Shown: in pieces, positions 1 through 8,686 of the stretch
Layout of the letters: each line of letters begins with the position of its first letter
Position numbering within the stretch: the stretch's first letter is position 1
Origin: Sugiyamaella lignohabitans
Taxonomy: Eukaryota > Ascomycota > Dipodascomycetes > Dipodascales > Trichomonascaceae
Length of the DNA stretch: 64,000 bases
Direction of reading: 5' to 3'
NCBI RefSeq assembly: GCF_001640025.1
Contig: NC_031673.1
Coordinates: 1,922,001-1,986,000, forward strand
Notes under the pieces: model-generated
The model's database searches: none
Told to the model about the DNA's origin: nothing
What the model saw: only the letters and a program-made list of their open reading frames with translations
Made by a program: the position numbers and the translations under genes

Positions 1-1223
1 TAGCCAATCGAAGATCTTGGAGGGTAACAGATCGCCAATTTCCACTACGCCGCACGCGCCGCGCTCAGGGGGTTGGCTGTGTTCTGGTACCATATATTTC
101 AATCCCACTCCTCTGTCTCCTAATTATCATTATCTAATTTATTCTCTATTTCTACTTTATTTCCTGTTTTTTCTTTCATTATCCTACTTGCTATTTCTTC
201 TGGGCCGAGTCCCCAATAGTTATTCATGTAATATGTAAGCACTACTTTTAGAACGGACTGACAACAATGCTTCCAGACAGAGGTTATTAATTTCTTACAA
301 TTACAATGATCCAAAATCCGGGTGGCATCCAGAACTTCTTTAGCACTTCAATGCCTATCAGCAGTACCTTATTAGTAATCCAACTGTATGTTTGCAGAGA
401 ACCAGTGGCCTGCTACTTAGATTTTCTGTGGTTTAACCTTTAGTATTAAATAAAAAGGCACCGCGTTCGAAGTAGACGGCTTTACAATGTGTCTGCTCGT
501 TGTCTTGAATATGAAAATTGACATTGCAAGTTCCCAGCAGTTCCACTTAATTTCTCGAACTAGAACGGTCGCAGGTAGGTGTAACTGGAAGTACCTGTCT
601 GTGAGGATCTCTATATGCGATTGAAATATCTCGACAGTGGTTATAGTCCAGATCAAACCTAATTTCCAAAGATATCAATGATGTCACCTAGATCTATGGA
701 TACTTGTGAAATCATATAAATATGGCCTCATTATTCTGATTGTGGTATAATGATGCTAATAATGGATGCTAATAATGGACAGAATATACCATAGACCATA
801 TAATGTTTTCAACATTATTCTTCTGCTCACAATCAATACTGGTACTCTAGAACAGACTCCTATCTCTTTCCTGTGCTAGCCCTCCCGATATTCTTACAAT
901 TAAAGGGTACGACTCTCTTAAGTATCTTTACGAATCGGTATGGCTAAAAAGTAAATGCATCTTTAATACCTGCAGCATCTGGCATTTTCCTAAATTAAGG
1001 TTTGCTGGTATATAAAGCATATAACGGTCTCAGCGCTGCTTGTCTCATCATTATCTCGATTTCTGTGCTACCTATCTCCCTATTCTCCTCAACGGAAACC
1101 TTTTTTTTCTTAACTTGTCCACTCTAGTACTCAGTATATTCTCACAATGCTATAACGGTTTCCCTGCTGTTAAGGTCTAACCTGCATTACATCTCTTGCA
1201 CATGCACATGGATCCCGTGATCG
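1..1223. other. Intergenic stretch, promoter-like end
   Basis: No convincing gene is visible. The open frames are short, low in complexity or start at non-ATG codons. A 13-bp unit (GATGCTAATAATG) is repeated twice in tandem near 752-777. Around 1008-1150 the DNA looks like a yeast promoter: a TATATAAA-like box, then a pyrimidine-rich stretch and a run of T, then ACAATG at about 1147. That ATG is followed after one codon by TAA, so no protein starts there. The octamer CTCAGGGG is at 64-71. Confidence 0.5.
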
Positions 1224-1363
1224 TGCCTCCGGCGGCTGGGGCTCTGCCCCAGACCCCGTGGCTCCTCTCGCTCCGCTCGAGTCGTTTTTCGTCGACGGTC
1301 CCAGCAATCTCCTGCGAAGCAGGAGCTACGGGGTCTGGGGCGGAGCCCCAGCCGCCGGAGGCA
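1224..1363 (-). repeat. GC-rich foldback element, copy A (inverse orientation)
   Basis: The element begins TGCCTCCGGCGG and ends CCGCCGGAGGCA. Its outer 34 nt on each side are perfect inverted repeats, and each arm also contains a small GGGGC...GCCCC hairpin. The centre is asymmetric: a CTCGAG module lies left and a CTCCTGC-GAA-GCAGGAG hairpin lies right, the reverse complement of copies B, D, H, I and K. It ends 13 bp beyond the stop codon of the CCE1-like gene, so it is probably in that gene's 3' UTR. I see no transposase and no clear target-site duplication. Confidence 0.85.
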
Positions 1364-1376
1364 GCAGCACCGGGAA

Positions 1377-2396
1377 TCAGCGTAGTAGATTATGTACATC
1401 CAGGTTAGAATGGAGGTTGCGGTGGACGAGGGCCCGGTTAGTTTGCCAGTGGGTCCATGCGACCGCCTGTAGGAGGCTGTCGCAGAGGTCGTCGCGCTTT
1501 TTGAGTCGGGTGGCTTGGTTGTGGAAGTCGGATATGACATTGTCGGCGAACTGTACTGGCACGTCTGTGGCATCGGAACCAGTGGTGGTTGATATGTGGT
1601 CCAGCCACTTATCGACAACGGCTACTTTGGCTTTTTTGGTTCGGGCGTATCTCTGTGAGGGACTGAGCTTTTTGACTGTTGGTTGAGCATCGTCTCCAAC
1701 CCAGTATGAAGTGACTTTGGCTGGCGACACGCTCTCTGTGAAACATGTTCTATCGTTGGCTAGTAGAGCATGGAGCATTCCTTCTAAAACATTGATCTGT
1801 GCTATTACCTCGGGAACACTACGAGACCCGCCAGATCTCATTCTCTGCTGTTCGATCAGCACCACGTCCATGCCAACTGAATCGTGCAGCTTTTTTATTA
1901 GTTCAATGGCCATTGATGCAAAATGCGGTTGCTCAAATGCTTTCGGTGTGTTCCACCCATTGAGCTCGAAAACCGACCATTTATTCACTGTTGGCAATTC
2001 CCTGGGCTTTAAAATGCTTTCTTCATGTGTTCTAGACTCTATTTGTATGTCTGGTAACGGCACTGAGAGCTGACACAAAGCTACGTTCTTGAGGCCCATG
2101 TCCAGAGACACCAGCTTAAGTGGCCCTTTACGATTCGTCAGGGCTTAACTGTGAGTTAGTTCACTCAACTAACCCTATTCTGATCCTGAAACAGATGAAA
2201 AAAAAATCACAATGCCACCTCACATTCATGTCCCTGGATCAGTCTTCAACTGGATTCTGAGCATGCACATACCTCTATTATTAGACGCGTCAAACAGGTG
2301 CTGGGCAATCACCTCTTTATTACCCGTCCGCGCCGTCCCACAAAGCACGGCCAGCTGTTTGAGCTGACTGGCCTTGAGAGCCATCAGTTTGTTCAT
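1377..2396 (-). CDS. CCE1: Mitochondrial Holliday-junction resolvase, CCE1/Ydc2 type (two exons)
   Basis: Family members cut four-way DNA junctions in mitochondria and help mtDNA segregate. Exon 1 (2273-2396) encodes a SAP-like DNA-binding helix pair (LKASQLKQLAVLCGT). Exon 2 (1377-2143) carries the RNase H-fold resolvase core: LVSLDMGLKNVALC with the first acidic residue, IEQQRMRSGG with the catalytic Glu, and a C-terminal DDLCDSLLQA. The donor is GTATGT and the branch point ACTAAC. The first AG after the branch point (CACAG) would put an in-frame TAA at the start of exon 2. The next acceptor, TTAAG five bases on, gives a 296-residue protein with SAP and catalytic parts joined as in the family. 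Exon 2 has no suitable ATG of its own, which supports the splice. The family assignment is firm; the exact acceptor needs cDNA. Confidence 0.85.
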
Positions 2397-2518
2397 AGCT
2401 GATCAAAGGGACCTCCTAATTGACTTCTCTGATCATTCGGTGATCTACCTTCACTTCAACATGACGTGCGGCGGCGGTGGACCCTGCGTGGCCCTGGCTC
2501 AGGGGGAGGGGGGCCTGG

Positions 2519-2656
2519 TGCCTCCGGCGGCTGGGGCGCTGCCCCAGACCCCGTAGCTCCTGCTTCGCAGGAGACTGCTGGGACCGTCGACGAAACGACT
2601 CGAGCGGAGCGAGAGGAGCAGCGGGGTCTGGGGCGGAGCCCCAGCCGCCGGAGGCA
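2519..2656 (+). repeat. GC-rich foldback element, copy B
   Basis: This is a full copy with the same perfect outer arms (TGCCTCC...GGAGGCA). The CTCCTGC-TTC-GCAGGAG hairpin lies left and the CTCGAG module right; I call this forward orientation. The flanks extend the palindrome imperfectly (GGGGCCTGG outside the left arm against CCCTGGCCCC outside the right). It lies 49 bp behind the stop of the 2706-3365 gene and upstream of the CCE1-like gene. Confidence 0.85.
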
Positions 2657-2705
2657 CCCTGGCCCCGTAGTAAAATATCACGTAAATAAATAGAGAAATG
2701 TCGGT

Positions 2706-3365
2706 TCATAAGCCGCCTTCGTACAGCCAGTTGTCGTCTTCCATGTCTTTTATTGTCTTTGCTTGGATCGTGTTGAGTTCATGGATCAGAGCGGTAGTTG
2801 GAGCATGCGGGTCGAAAATGTCCTTATTGTGTATTAGCATATCGAGATTGTGGAAATGTTGCTGTTCGGCGTCAAAATCGCCATTGATCTCAACGGGAGT
2901 TTCTAAATCGTTCAGATCTTCCGACTTTAGGTTCGGTGGTAGAATGGGAAATGGTCTATGATTTGCAGTTGAGTTGGGTTGCGGCCGTCGGGTGTGATTA
3001 GCATTATTTGACGGCCCTTTATATGACGTCACTAGTCTGACTTTCATTCGTGTGTCCTCATTGCCAGGTTCCTCTTCATCTTCGGTCGAATAAGCTTCAT
3101 CGTCTTCTGAATGTGCTAATGTCAGAGGGTCGTCTCGTAACCCCGCGGACTGAGGTCGTGCCCGGTCTCGTCCTGGTATCCTAGCCCTTGACGATGGAAC
3201 TTGCCCACTCTGATTACCTGTTCTTGCCACACTCGACTTCTGGCTGTTCTTCCACATAATTCCAGCCCCAATCCGGCCTGATTTGTCAGACGACTCGTCT
3301 TGTTGAACCTGGTATGTTTGTGTCTGCATCGGTTCCTCTATGTACGAAGCGTTTCCAGGAATCAT
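2706..3365 (-). CDS. Uncharacterised acidic protein
   Basis: I do not recognise this 219-residue protein. The first ATG (3365) is used; an upstream in-frame GTG is followed further out by a TGA. Residues 1-100 are hydrophilic and low in complexity (Gln, Ser, Arg). An acidic stretch follows (SEDDEAYSTEDEEEPGNED). The C-terminal 70 residues look ordered and end in a helix-like segment (ALIHELNTIQAKTIKDMED) followed by DNWLYEGGL. There is no signal peptide, membrane segment or Cys/His cluster. It could be a small complex subunit whose C-terminal motif is the functional part, but that is inference. The sustained frame and ordered tail favour a real gene. Confidence 0.6.
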   Translation of the reverse strand: MIPGNASYIEEPMQTQTYQVQQDESSDKSGRIGAGIMWKNSQKSSVARTGNQSGQVPSSRARIPGRDRARPQSAGLRDDPLTLAHSEDDEAYSTEDEEEPGNEDTRMKVRLVTSYKGPSNNANHTRRPQPNSTANHRPFPILPPNLKSEDLNDLETPVEINGDFDAEQQHFHNLDMLIHNKDIFDPHAPTTALIHELNTIQAKTIKDMEDDNWLYEGGL

Positions 3366-4165
3366 CAACACGCGGCTGATTCACCCCTACAAACTCTATC
3401 TCGTAAAGCATTTACAGAATTGAAAAATTGTGGTTTCTTAGAATATTCCAAGTATCTTCATTATCAGTTTTACGACAATCAAGCTCCTCAATGGTTGAGA
3501 CCTGAATGATTTGTCGCTATTAATCGTGCCCTGGGGTAGAACACCCTTGAAAATATCCAGCAACTGATTGGCAAACGGCTTTTTACTATTACAAAAACAT
3601 AATTTCAGATGGCGTTCTGTTAGTGTATTGTTTACTTACAGTACGGTACATTTTGGTCACCTGTGAAACTAGCTAAACCAAGGACTTAGGACTTAGGACT
3701 TAACCGTTGTAAAAGACCGTTGGAAAGTGCATTCGTCCGATCCGCGGGATAATCTCACGGTGCTAGGTTGATCGTCACGAGGGTATCTGTATGTGGAACC
3801 AATTTAAAGCTTAGAGACTGGTAACCTTGAGTGCATACATCCTAAACTGGTAAAACTAATCACCGGTCCCGCGGTGGGCAAACTAACGGGCATTTATTTG
3901 ATATCTCCGCGGGGCTCGCTGTCTCGTCCCCTCTGTTATCGATATATTTTCTGGGGTATGGACGATCTGATCTGAAAATGTCTATAAATACAATCCCTGA
4001 GCCGCTAAAGCCAGTGTGTTTTCTGTATTGCTATCTACACTCAACACTCGATTCCTGTTCTAATTCCTGCTTGTCTGATTCCTGCTAATCTTCTTGCAAA
4101 CTGTTTTATCCTATACTCTTTTAAATCTGGTTTAGTAACATCTGGCATCGCACTGAATATTCAAC
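3366..4165. promoter_or_regulatory. Shared upstream region of the 2706-3365 gene and the alcohol dehydrogenase
   Basis: This is an 800-bp divergent intergenic region with no gene. A short direct repeat, GGACTTA(G) three times, lies at about 3681-3702. A TATAAATA box is at 3983-3990, 176 bp before the dehydrogenase ATG. It is followed by a long pyrimidine-rich leader (about 4018-4165), typical of strongly expressed yeast genes. Confidence 0.5.
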
Positions 4166-5194
4166 ATGGTTAAATCATACAAATCAATTGTGGTTAACGA
4201 ACCAGGTGCTCCTTTCACTTTCATTGAGCGACCCATTCCAACTCCTGGAGATGACGAGGTTCTTGTCAAAGTTCTGGCCTGTGGTATTTGTCATTCTGAT
4301 CATGTCACTACTGACGGCCAATTCCCTGGTATTCAGTATCCCCGAGCCCCTGGCCACGAAGTTGTTGGCGATATTGTTTCTGTTGGTTCTGGCGTTAGCA
4401 AATGGACAGTTGGCGACAGAGTCGGCGCTGGTTGGGTTGCTTATTACTGCGGTGAATGTTATCAATGCAAAGCCGGTGAGTTCCCCCTCTGTGTAAATGG
4501 AAAGGTCACTGGTGTTCACAATGACGGTGGCTATGGTGAATACACCATTGTCCACAAAACCGCATTGGTTTCAATTTCTAAGGAATTGGATCCTGTCCTT
4601 ACTGCACCTCTTCTGTGTGCCGGATTGACTGTGTTCAACGGATTGCAACAGGTCCACAACTTGCAAAAGGGTGACCTTGTTGCTGTTCAGGGCATTGGCG
4701 GTTTAGGAAGTCTTGCTATTGGATTTGCCAAGCAACTGGGCTACCGAGTGGCTGCTCTGTCATCCGGCGAAGCAAAGAGAGATTTGGCACACAAACTAGG
4801 TGCTGACTACTACCTGACTCCTAAAGACGGCAAACAGTCTGAACAACTGATCAAACTGGGCGGACCCAAGGTCATTGTCTCAACATCGGCCGCCTCCGAG
4901 CCCGTTTCAGACCAGTTCGAGTCGCTAACAGGCGGCGGCACCTTCCTTCTGATCGCTCCTCTCGAGAGTTTCCAGATCAACTCAGTCCCTGTTCTCACTA
5001 AAAAGCTCCGAGTACAAGGCGTCAACACTGGATCCCCCGAGGAAGCCGAAAAGACCATTAAATTCGCCGGCGACCACAACATCCAGCCCATGGTCGAGGC
5101 ATACAACGCATACGACCTCGACCAGGTCAACGCCGGCTTCCAAGCCATGGACAACGGCACCGCGCGCTTCCGCGGCGTCCTCAAATTCTACTAA
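4166..5194 (+). CDS. Zinc-dependent alcohol dehydrogenase (MDR superfamily)
   Basis: This 342-residue medium-chain dehydrogenase probably interconverts an alcohol and an aldehyde with NAD(P)H. Catalytic zinc ligands are visible as CGICHSD near residue 40 and GHEVVG near 66. The structural zinc loop is complete (CGECYQCKAGEFPLC, about residues 94-108). The cofactor Rossmann motif is GIGGLG near residue 177. There is no N-terminal mitochondrial presequence, so a cytosolic enzyme is likely. The pattern fits the bacterial/fungal zinc-ADH group; substrate and cofactor preference cannot be read from the sequence. The promoter has a TATA box and pyrimidine-rich leader, suggesting strong expression. 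A foldback element starts 75 bp behind the stop codon. Confidence 0.93.
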   Translation: MVKSYKSIVVNEPGAPFTFIERPIPTPGDDEVLVKVLACGICHSDHVTTDGQFPGIQYPRAPGHEVVGDIVSVGSGVSKWTVGDRVGAGWVAYYCGECYQCKAGEFPLCVNGKVTGVHNDGGYGEYTIVHKTALVSISKELDPVLTAPLLCAGLTVFNGLQQVHNLQKGDLVAVQGIGGLGSLAIGFAKQLGYRVAALSSGEAKRDLAHKLGADYYLTPKDGKQSEQLIKLGGPKVIVSTSAASEPVSDQFESLTGGGTFLLIAPLESFQINSVPVLTKKLRVQGVNTGSPEEAEKTIKFAGDHNIQPMVEAYNAYDLDQVNAGFQAMDNGTARFRGVLKFY

Positions 5195-5269
5195 TCTCTT
5201 CTTTTCTGTACTTTTTTCAGGGTTTAATGGCAGATAATTTCGTTGCACGAACGCCGGGAGGAGGGGGCC

Positions 5270-5408
5270 TGCCTCCGGCGGCTGGGGCTCCGCCCCAGAC
5301 CCTGGTTGCTCCTCTCGCTGCGCTCGAGTCGTTCCGTCGACGGTCCCAGCAGTCTCCTGCGAAGCAGGAGCTACGGGGTCTGGGGCAGCGCCCCAGCCGC
5401 CGGAGGCA
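5270..5408 (-). repeat. GC-rich foldback element, copy C (inverse orientation)
   Basis: Full copy: TGCCTCCGGCGG...CCGCCGGAGGCA with the CTCGAG module left and the CTCCTGC-GAA-GCAGGAG hairpin right. It lies in the probable 3' UTR of the alcohol dehydrogenase. The open frames that cross it on both strands are by-products of its GC-rich palindrome. Confidence 0.85.
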
Positions 5409-6970
5409 GCACCCCGGGTCAAACCGGGAACTCGGGTGTATGCATGATGCAGGGACCTGACGTGATCGACATGAAAAATTTAATCTCAACAGATGCGCAT
5501 GGTTAAGGTTTTACCCGAGACAGGGCGAGCGTCTGGCGGAGTGCGATTGTTGGGTCGGTTGGCTGAGGTTAGACATCACGAAGAGTACAGCTTTTGGCTG
5601 ACTAATTCGCATGGCTCTTGTGATACTGTTCAGATAATGGCCTACTAGTTGGAAGAACCACATCCAGGTGCCGGGTATCGCTAACAAGAAGTGCTTCTAC
5701 AACTGCGTATCATGGGCCAGGCACGATGACAGAGCACGGTAAGGCAAGGCATCAGGTTTTTCGCAGGCATATTGCTCTTCGGCTATGAGACATTGTTGAG
5801 ATTAGAATTGCTTCTGAAACCCGATTTTGAAACCCAGTTCGTGTGCTGGTCACCCACTACAGAGACAGAGGTTGTGGCTCGCTTACATGGTGCTACACGG
5901 TGCAACATGTCGGGCGTGAACCACTGGAGTCGATGCTTGCTTAATATATTAGCCGTTCAGAAATATATTGACCCGAAATTTCTCTACTTACATCCGCAAT
6001 TGCTTACCGAAATGGCCATGATTTCCCATGTCATCCCGAAAATGTTCTTCTGTAGATTTCAAACAGGCGGTAGTAGAGCTGCTGCCAAACAGTAGTCGCC
6101 CGTCACTGCAGAACCACCCACTCGGATGTTCCAAGTGAATCGAGACATGTCTCACTTTTGGCACTCACGTGAAAATAAGTGATACCAGCAGCCAACAGAT
6201 CTGTATTATTACAAGCCAATCGTTAGTGTGCTACCCAGTCCTATCGATGGCAATATTTTTTATATTATTTTTCCGTGCATCTCACGGGACAGACAAACGC
6301 TGTTAGACACTGTTTGACGCTGTCCATCATCTTAGAAAAGTTACATGCTACAGGCAAATAGAGCCCTCACGTGCAGTAAAAAAACGCACGTACTTCTTCC
6401 AGTGATGGAACTGAGATGCACCTGGTAGGTTATCACGGAATCACGAACCACAAACCACGAACCACTCAACCGGGCTGCCAATCGCGACCGACGACACTGT
6501 CAAGAACTGGACACTAGAGCATAGCCCGAACCGAACCGAAAAATGACCTTTTTTCTTTTAAAGTTGGGCTGATAGAGTTAGCCTCAGGCTCAATCTCAAT
6601 CTCAATCCTAATCTCAACTTCGATCTGAACCTCAGCTCAAACGTGCTACTGAGTGGTCACAGACACAACAATATCTGCAACCAAACCCATACTAAACCAC
6701 CCCGAACCTAAATTCTCATCACCGTTGTCATACACTGTCACCCCCCTCACTCAAACCAGTCAAACCAGCCTAACACGGGTGAATCCAGGTCAATCGGAAC
6801 CATTATCAAACCAATCAATCAGTCTATCTCCCACTACGACTCTGTTCACTACCACCATCACCACCATCATCACTAGCAACGCGGGGCAGGAGGGGCACGA
6901 GGGGCACTAGTAGCTGCTACCCCACATTTTCCCACCCTTATCACCCCCTACCCCGCTAAGGGTGGGCCTC
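5409..6970. other. Intergenic accessory stretch, no supported gene
   Basis: A 107-codon frame at 5772-6095 has no recognisable domain, start context or composition, and I do not accept it. At about 6585-6640 there is a degenerate hexamer array (TCTCAA-like units), and 6653-6910 is Thr/Ser-rich simple sequence. I see no tRNA or other RNA gene here. Confidence 0.5.
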
Positions 6971-7111
6971 TGCCTCCGGCGGCTGGGGCTCCGCCCCAGA
7001 CCCTGGTTGCTCCTGCTTCGCAGGAGACTGCTTGGGACCGTCGACGCAACCGACTCGAGCGCAGCGAGAGGAGCCACGGGGTCTGGGGCGGAGCCCCAGC
7101 CGCCGGAGGCA
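6971..7111 (+). repeat. GC-rich foldback element, copy D
   Basis: Full copy in forward orientation: CTCCTGC-TTC-GCAGGAG hairpin, GTCGAC, then CGACTCGAG module, between perfect TGCCTCC/GGAGGCA arms. The flanks are G-rich on the left and C-rich on the right. Confidence 0.85.
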
Positions 7112-7291
7112 CACCCCGTCACCCCCCAAAGTCCGGTATCGGCGCATCCTCCCCAGATGACCGGCAATGTCCCACTATTCCCGTTTGGTCGAAAGATGGC
7201 CCTTGGCTTGATGCAATGCACGCGCTGTGATGCACCTTTTGATTCTTATTTTTTTTTCGGGTGCCGTGCCCCTGGTGGGAGAGCGGGGGGC

Positions 7292-7452
7292 TGCCTCCGG
7301 CGGCTGGGGCTCTGCCTCCGGCGGCTGGGGCTCTGCCCCAGACCCCGTGGCTCCTCTCGCTGCGCTCGAGTCGGTTCCGTCGACGGTTCCAGCAATCTCC
7401 TGCGAAGCAGGAGCAACCAGGGTCTGGGGCGGAGCCCCAGCCGCCGGAGGCA
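7292..7452 (-). repeat. GC-rich foldback element, copy E, with doubled left arm
   Basis: Inverse-orientation copy. The first 21 bp of the left arm (TGCCTCCGGCGGCTGGGGCT plus C) occur twice in tandem at 7292 and 7313, so the left arm is longer than the right. It lies 180 bp from copy D, in opposite orientation. Confidence 0.83.
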
Positions 7453-8686
7453 GTCCCTGTACCAGACCGAGGTCATGGGGCAGGCAGGACACGCGGCGGC
7501 ATGGCCTGTCCGGGGTCGATTAGGCCGGCGGCCAGGCGGGCGGGCTAGTGCAAGTGGGCTCGCTGGTCTGGCCCCTGGCTGGCCCTAACCACTGCCTACC
7601 CCAGCAGGAGCAGCAGCAAAGCAGGTGCGGCAAAGGCAGAGGCAGCGGCAGAGGCAGGAGCAGGAGCAGCCAGGCAGGGCAGGCCCAAAAGTTGGGTTGG
7701 GTAGCGGTCGACATTTCGAGTTCCATTTTGGATTTTCTTGTGGTCATCCACTGCGGGGCACAAACTTAGCTTCTCAATATAAACCCAGTAGCTTGTTTGA
7801 GGCAGTTACAGTTATTACGAAAAGGAACCATCCCGAAAATTATCGGTAATATACGGTTGACCAAGTTCGCGCTCTATTTTTGTTTTTTTCAATTTTTATT
7901 GAAAAATATTAAATATCATTTATTCCTTGGCAGATTCAAATATTTAGACTGTTCAACCTGTCTCCACTAGTTATATTTTTTTTGTGGAGTATCAGCTGAC
8001 TTGTTGAGAAGATCAAACAGTACTAGTCATCGAAACCCAGTCAGCGCCATTCAACACTGCTAACACTGCGATATAGGTCAGAATCTAAGTGAAAGTCAAG
8101 GTCGAAAAGCTAGCCACAACTGAACTGAACTGAACTGAACCATCGCTAACGAAAGAAACGAAACTACGGATTACAACACTACCAGTGCAACGGTCAGTAA
8201 GAAATCCAAAAGTGTACGTCAAAAGCGTAGAACTCATCAGAAGAACAGGTGCGAACGAAAACGCACCTTGAACTGTGAACCCGTGACGTTATTTTGTTGA
8301 CGTGAAACTGGACTTTACCATACGGGCTGAGACACACCTGTTGCAGAGACGTCTGATACGACACATACGACTCACACGATTTCACCTTCTACCATTCACA
8401 GCTGGAAAAAAGCCAAAAAGACAAGCTTGGCTGGTACAGTTTCACTACCAGCTCCAGCAATAGCTCCAGCAATAGCTCCAGCACAGCTCTAGCAACAGCT
8501 CCAGCGAAGCTCTAGCAACAGCTCTAGCAAGGGGTGTATCGAGAAGAACAAGTACGAGCGAACGAGCGAGCGAACGAGCAAGCTAACGAACGACCGTATT
8601 CTGTGCACTTAACTCGCGACTGGCCATTCATCTCGACAAAAACAGCGACTGGACCACACTAACCAGTGGGTCTCACGACATATTTA
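7453..8686. promoter_or_regulatory. Long upstream region of the XlnR-type regulator, rich in simple repeats
   Basis: No gene is visible in about 1.2 kb. It holds a purine-rich GCAGAGGCAG-type array at about 7615-7680 and four tandem CTGAA units at 8118-8140. A minisatellite of about seven 12-bp units (AGCTCCAGCAAT/AGCTCTAGCAAC) lies at 8448-8530, and GCGAACGA-type repeats at 8555-8593. The last 250 bp may be a long transcribed leader of the regulator gene. Confidence 0.5.

Noticed and set aside
5772..6095. 107-codon forward frame
   Set aside because: No similarity, no start context, and surrounded by non-coding DNA.
6653..6910. Thr/Ser-rich 85-codon frame
   Set aside because: Simple-sequence DNA (ACC/ATC repeats) explains it.
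7292..7452. Possible CRISPR-like repeat pair in the doubled arm
   Set aside because: The repeats abut without spacers and belong to a foldback element; this is eukaryotic DNA.
6962..7588. Open frames of 100-208 codons on both strands over the GC-rich elements
   Set aside because: They read the same palindrome in several frames (Arg/Pro/Gly-rich, mirrored on both strands) and occur at every element copy; none has a domain or start context.
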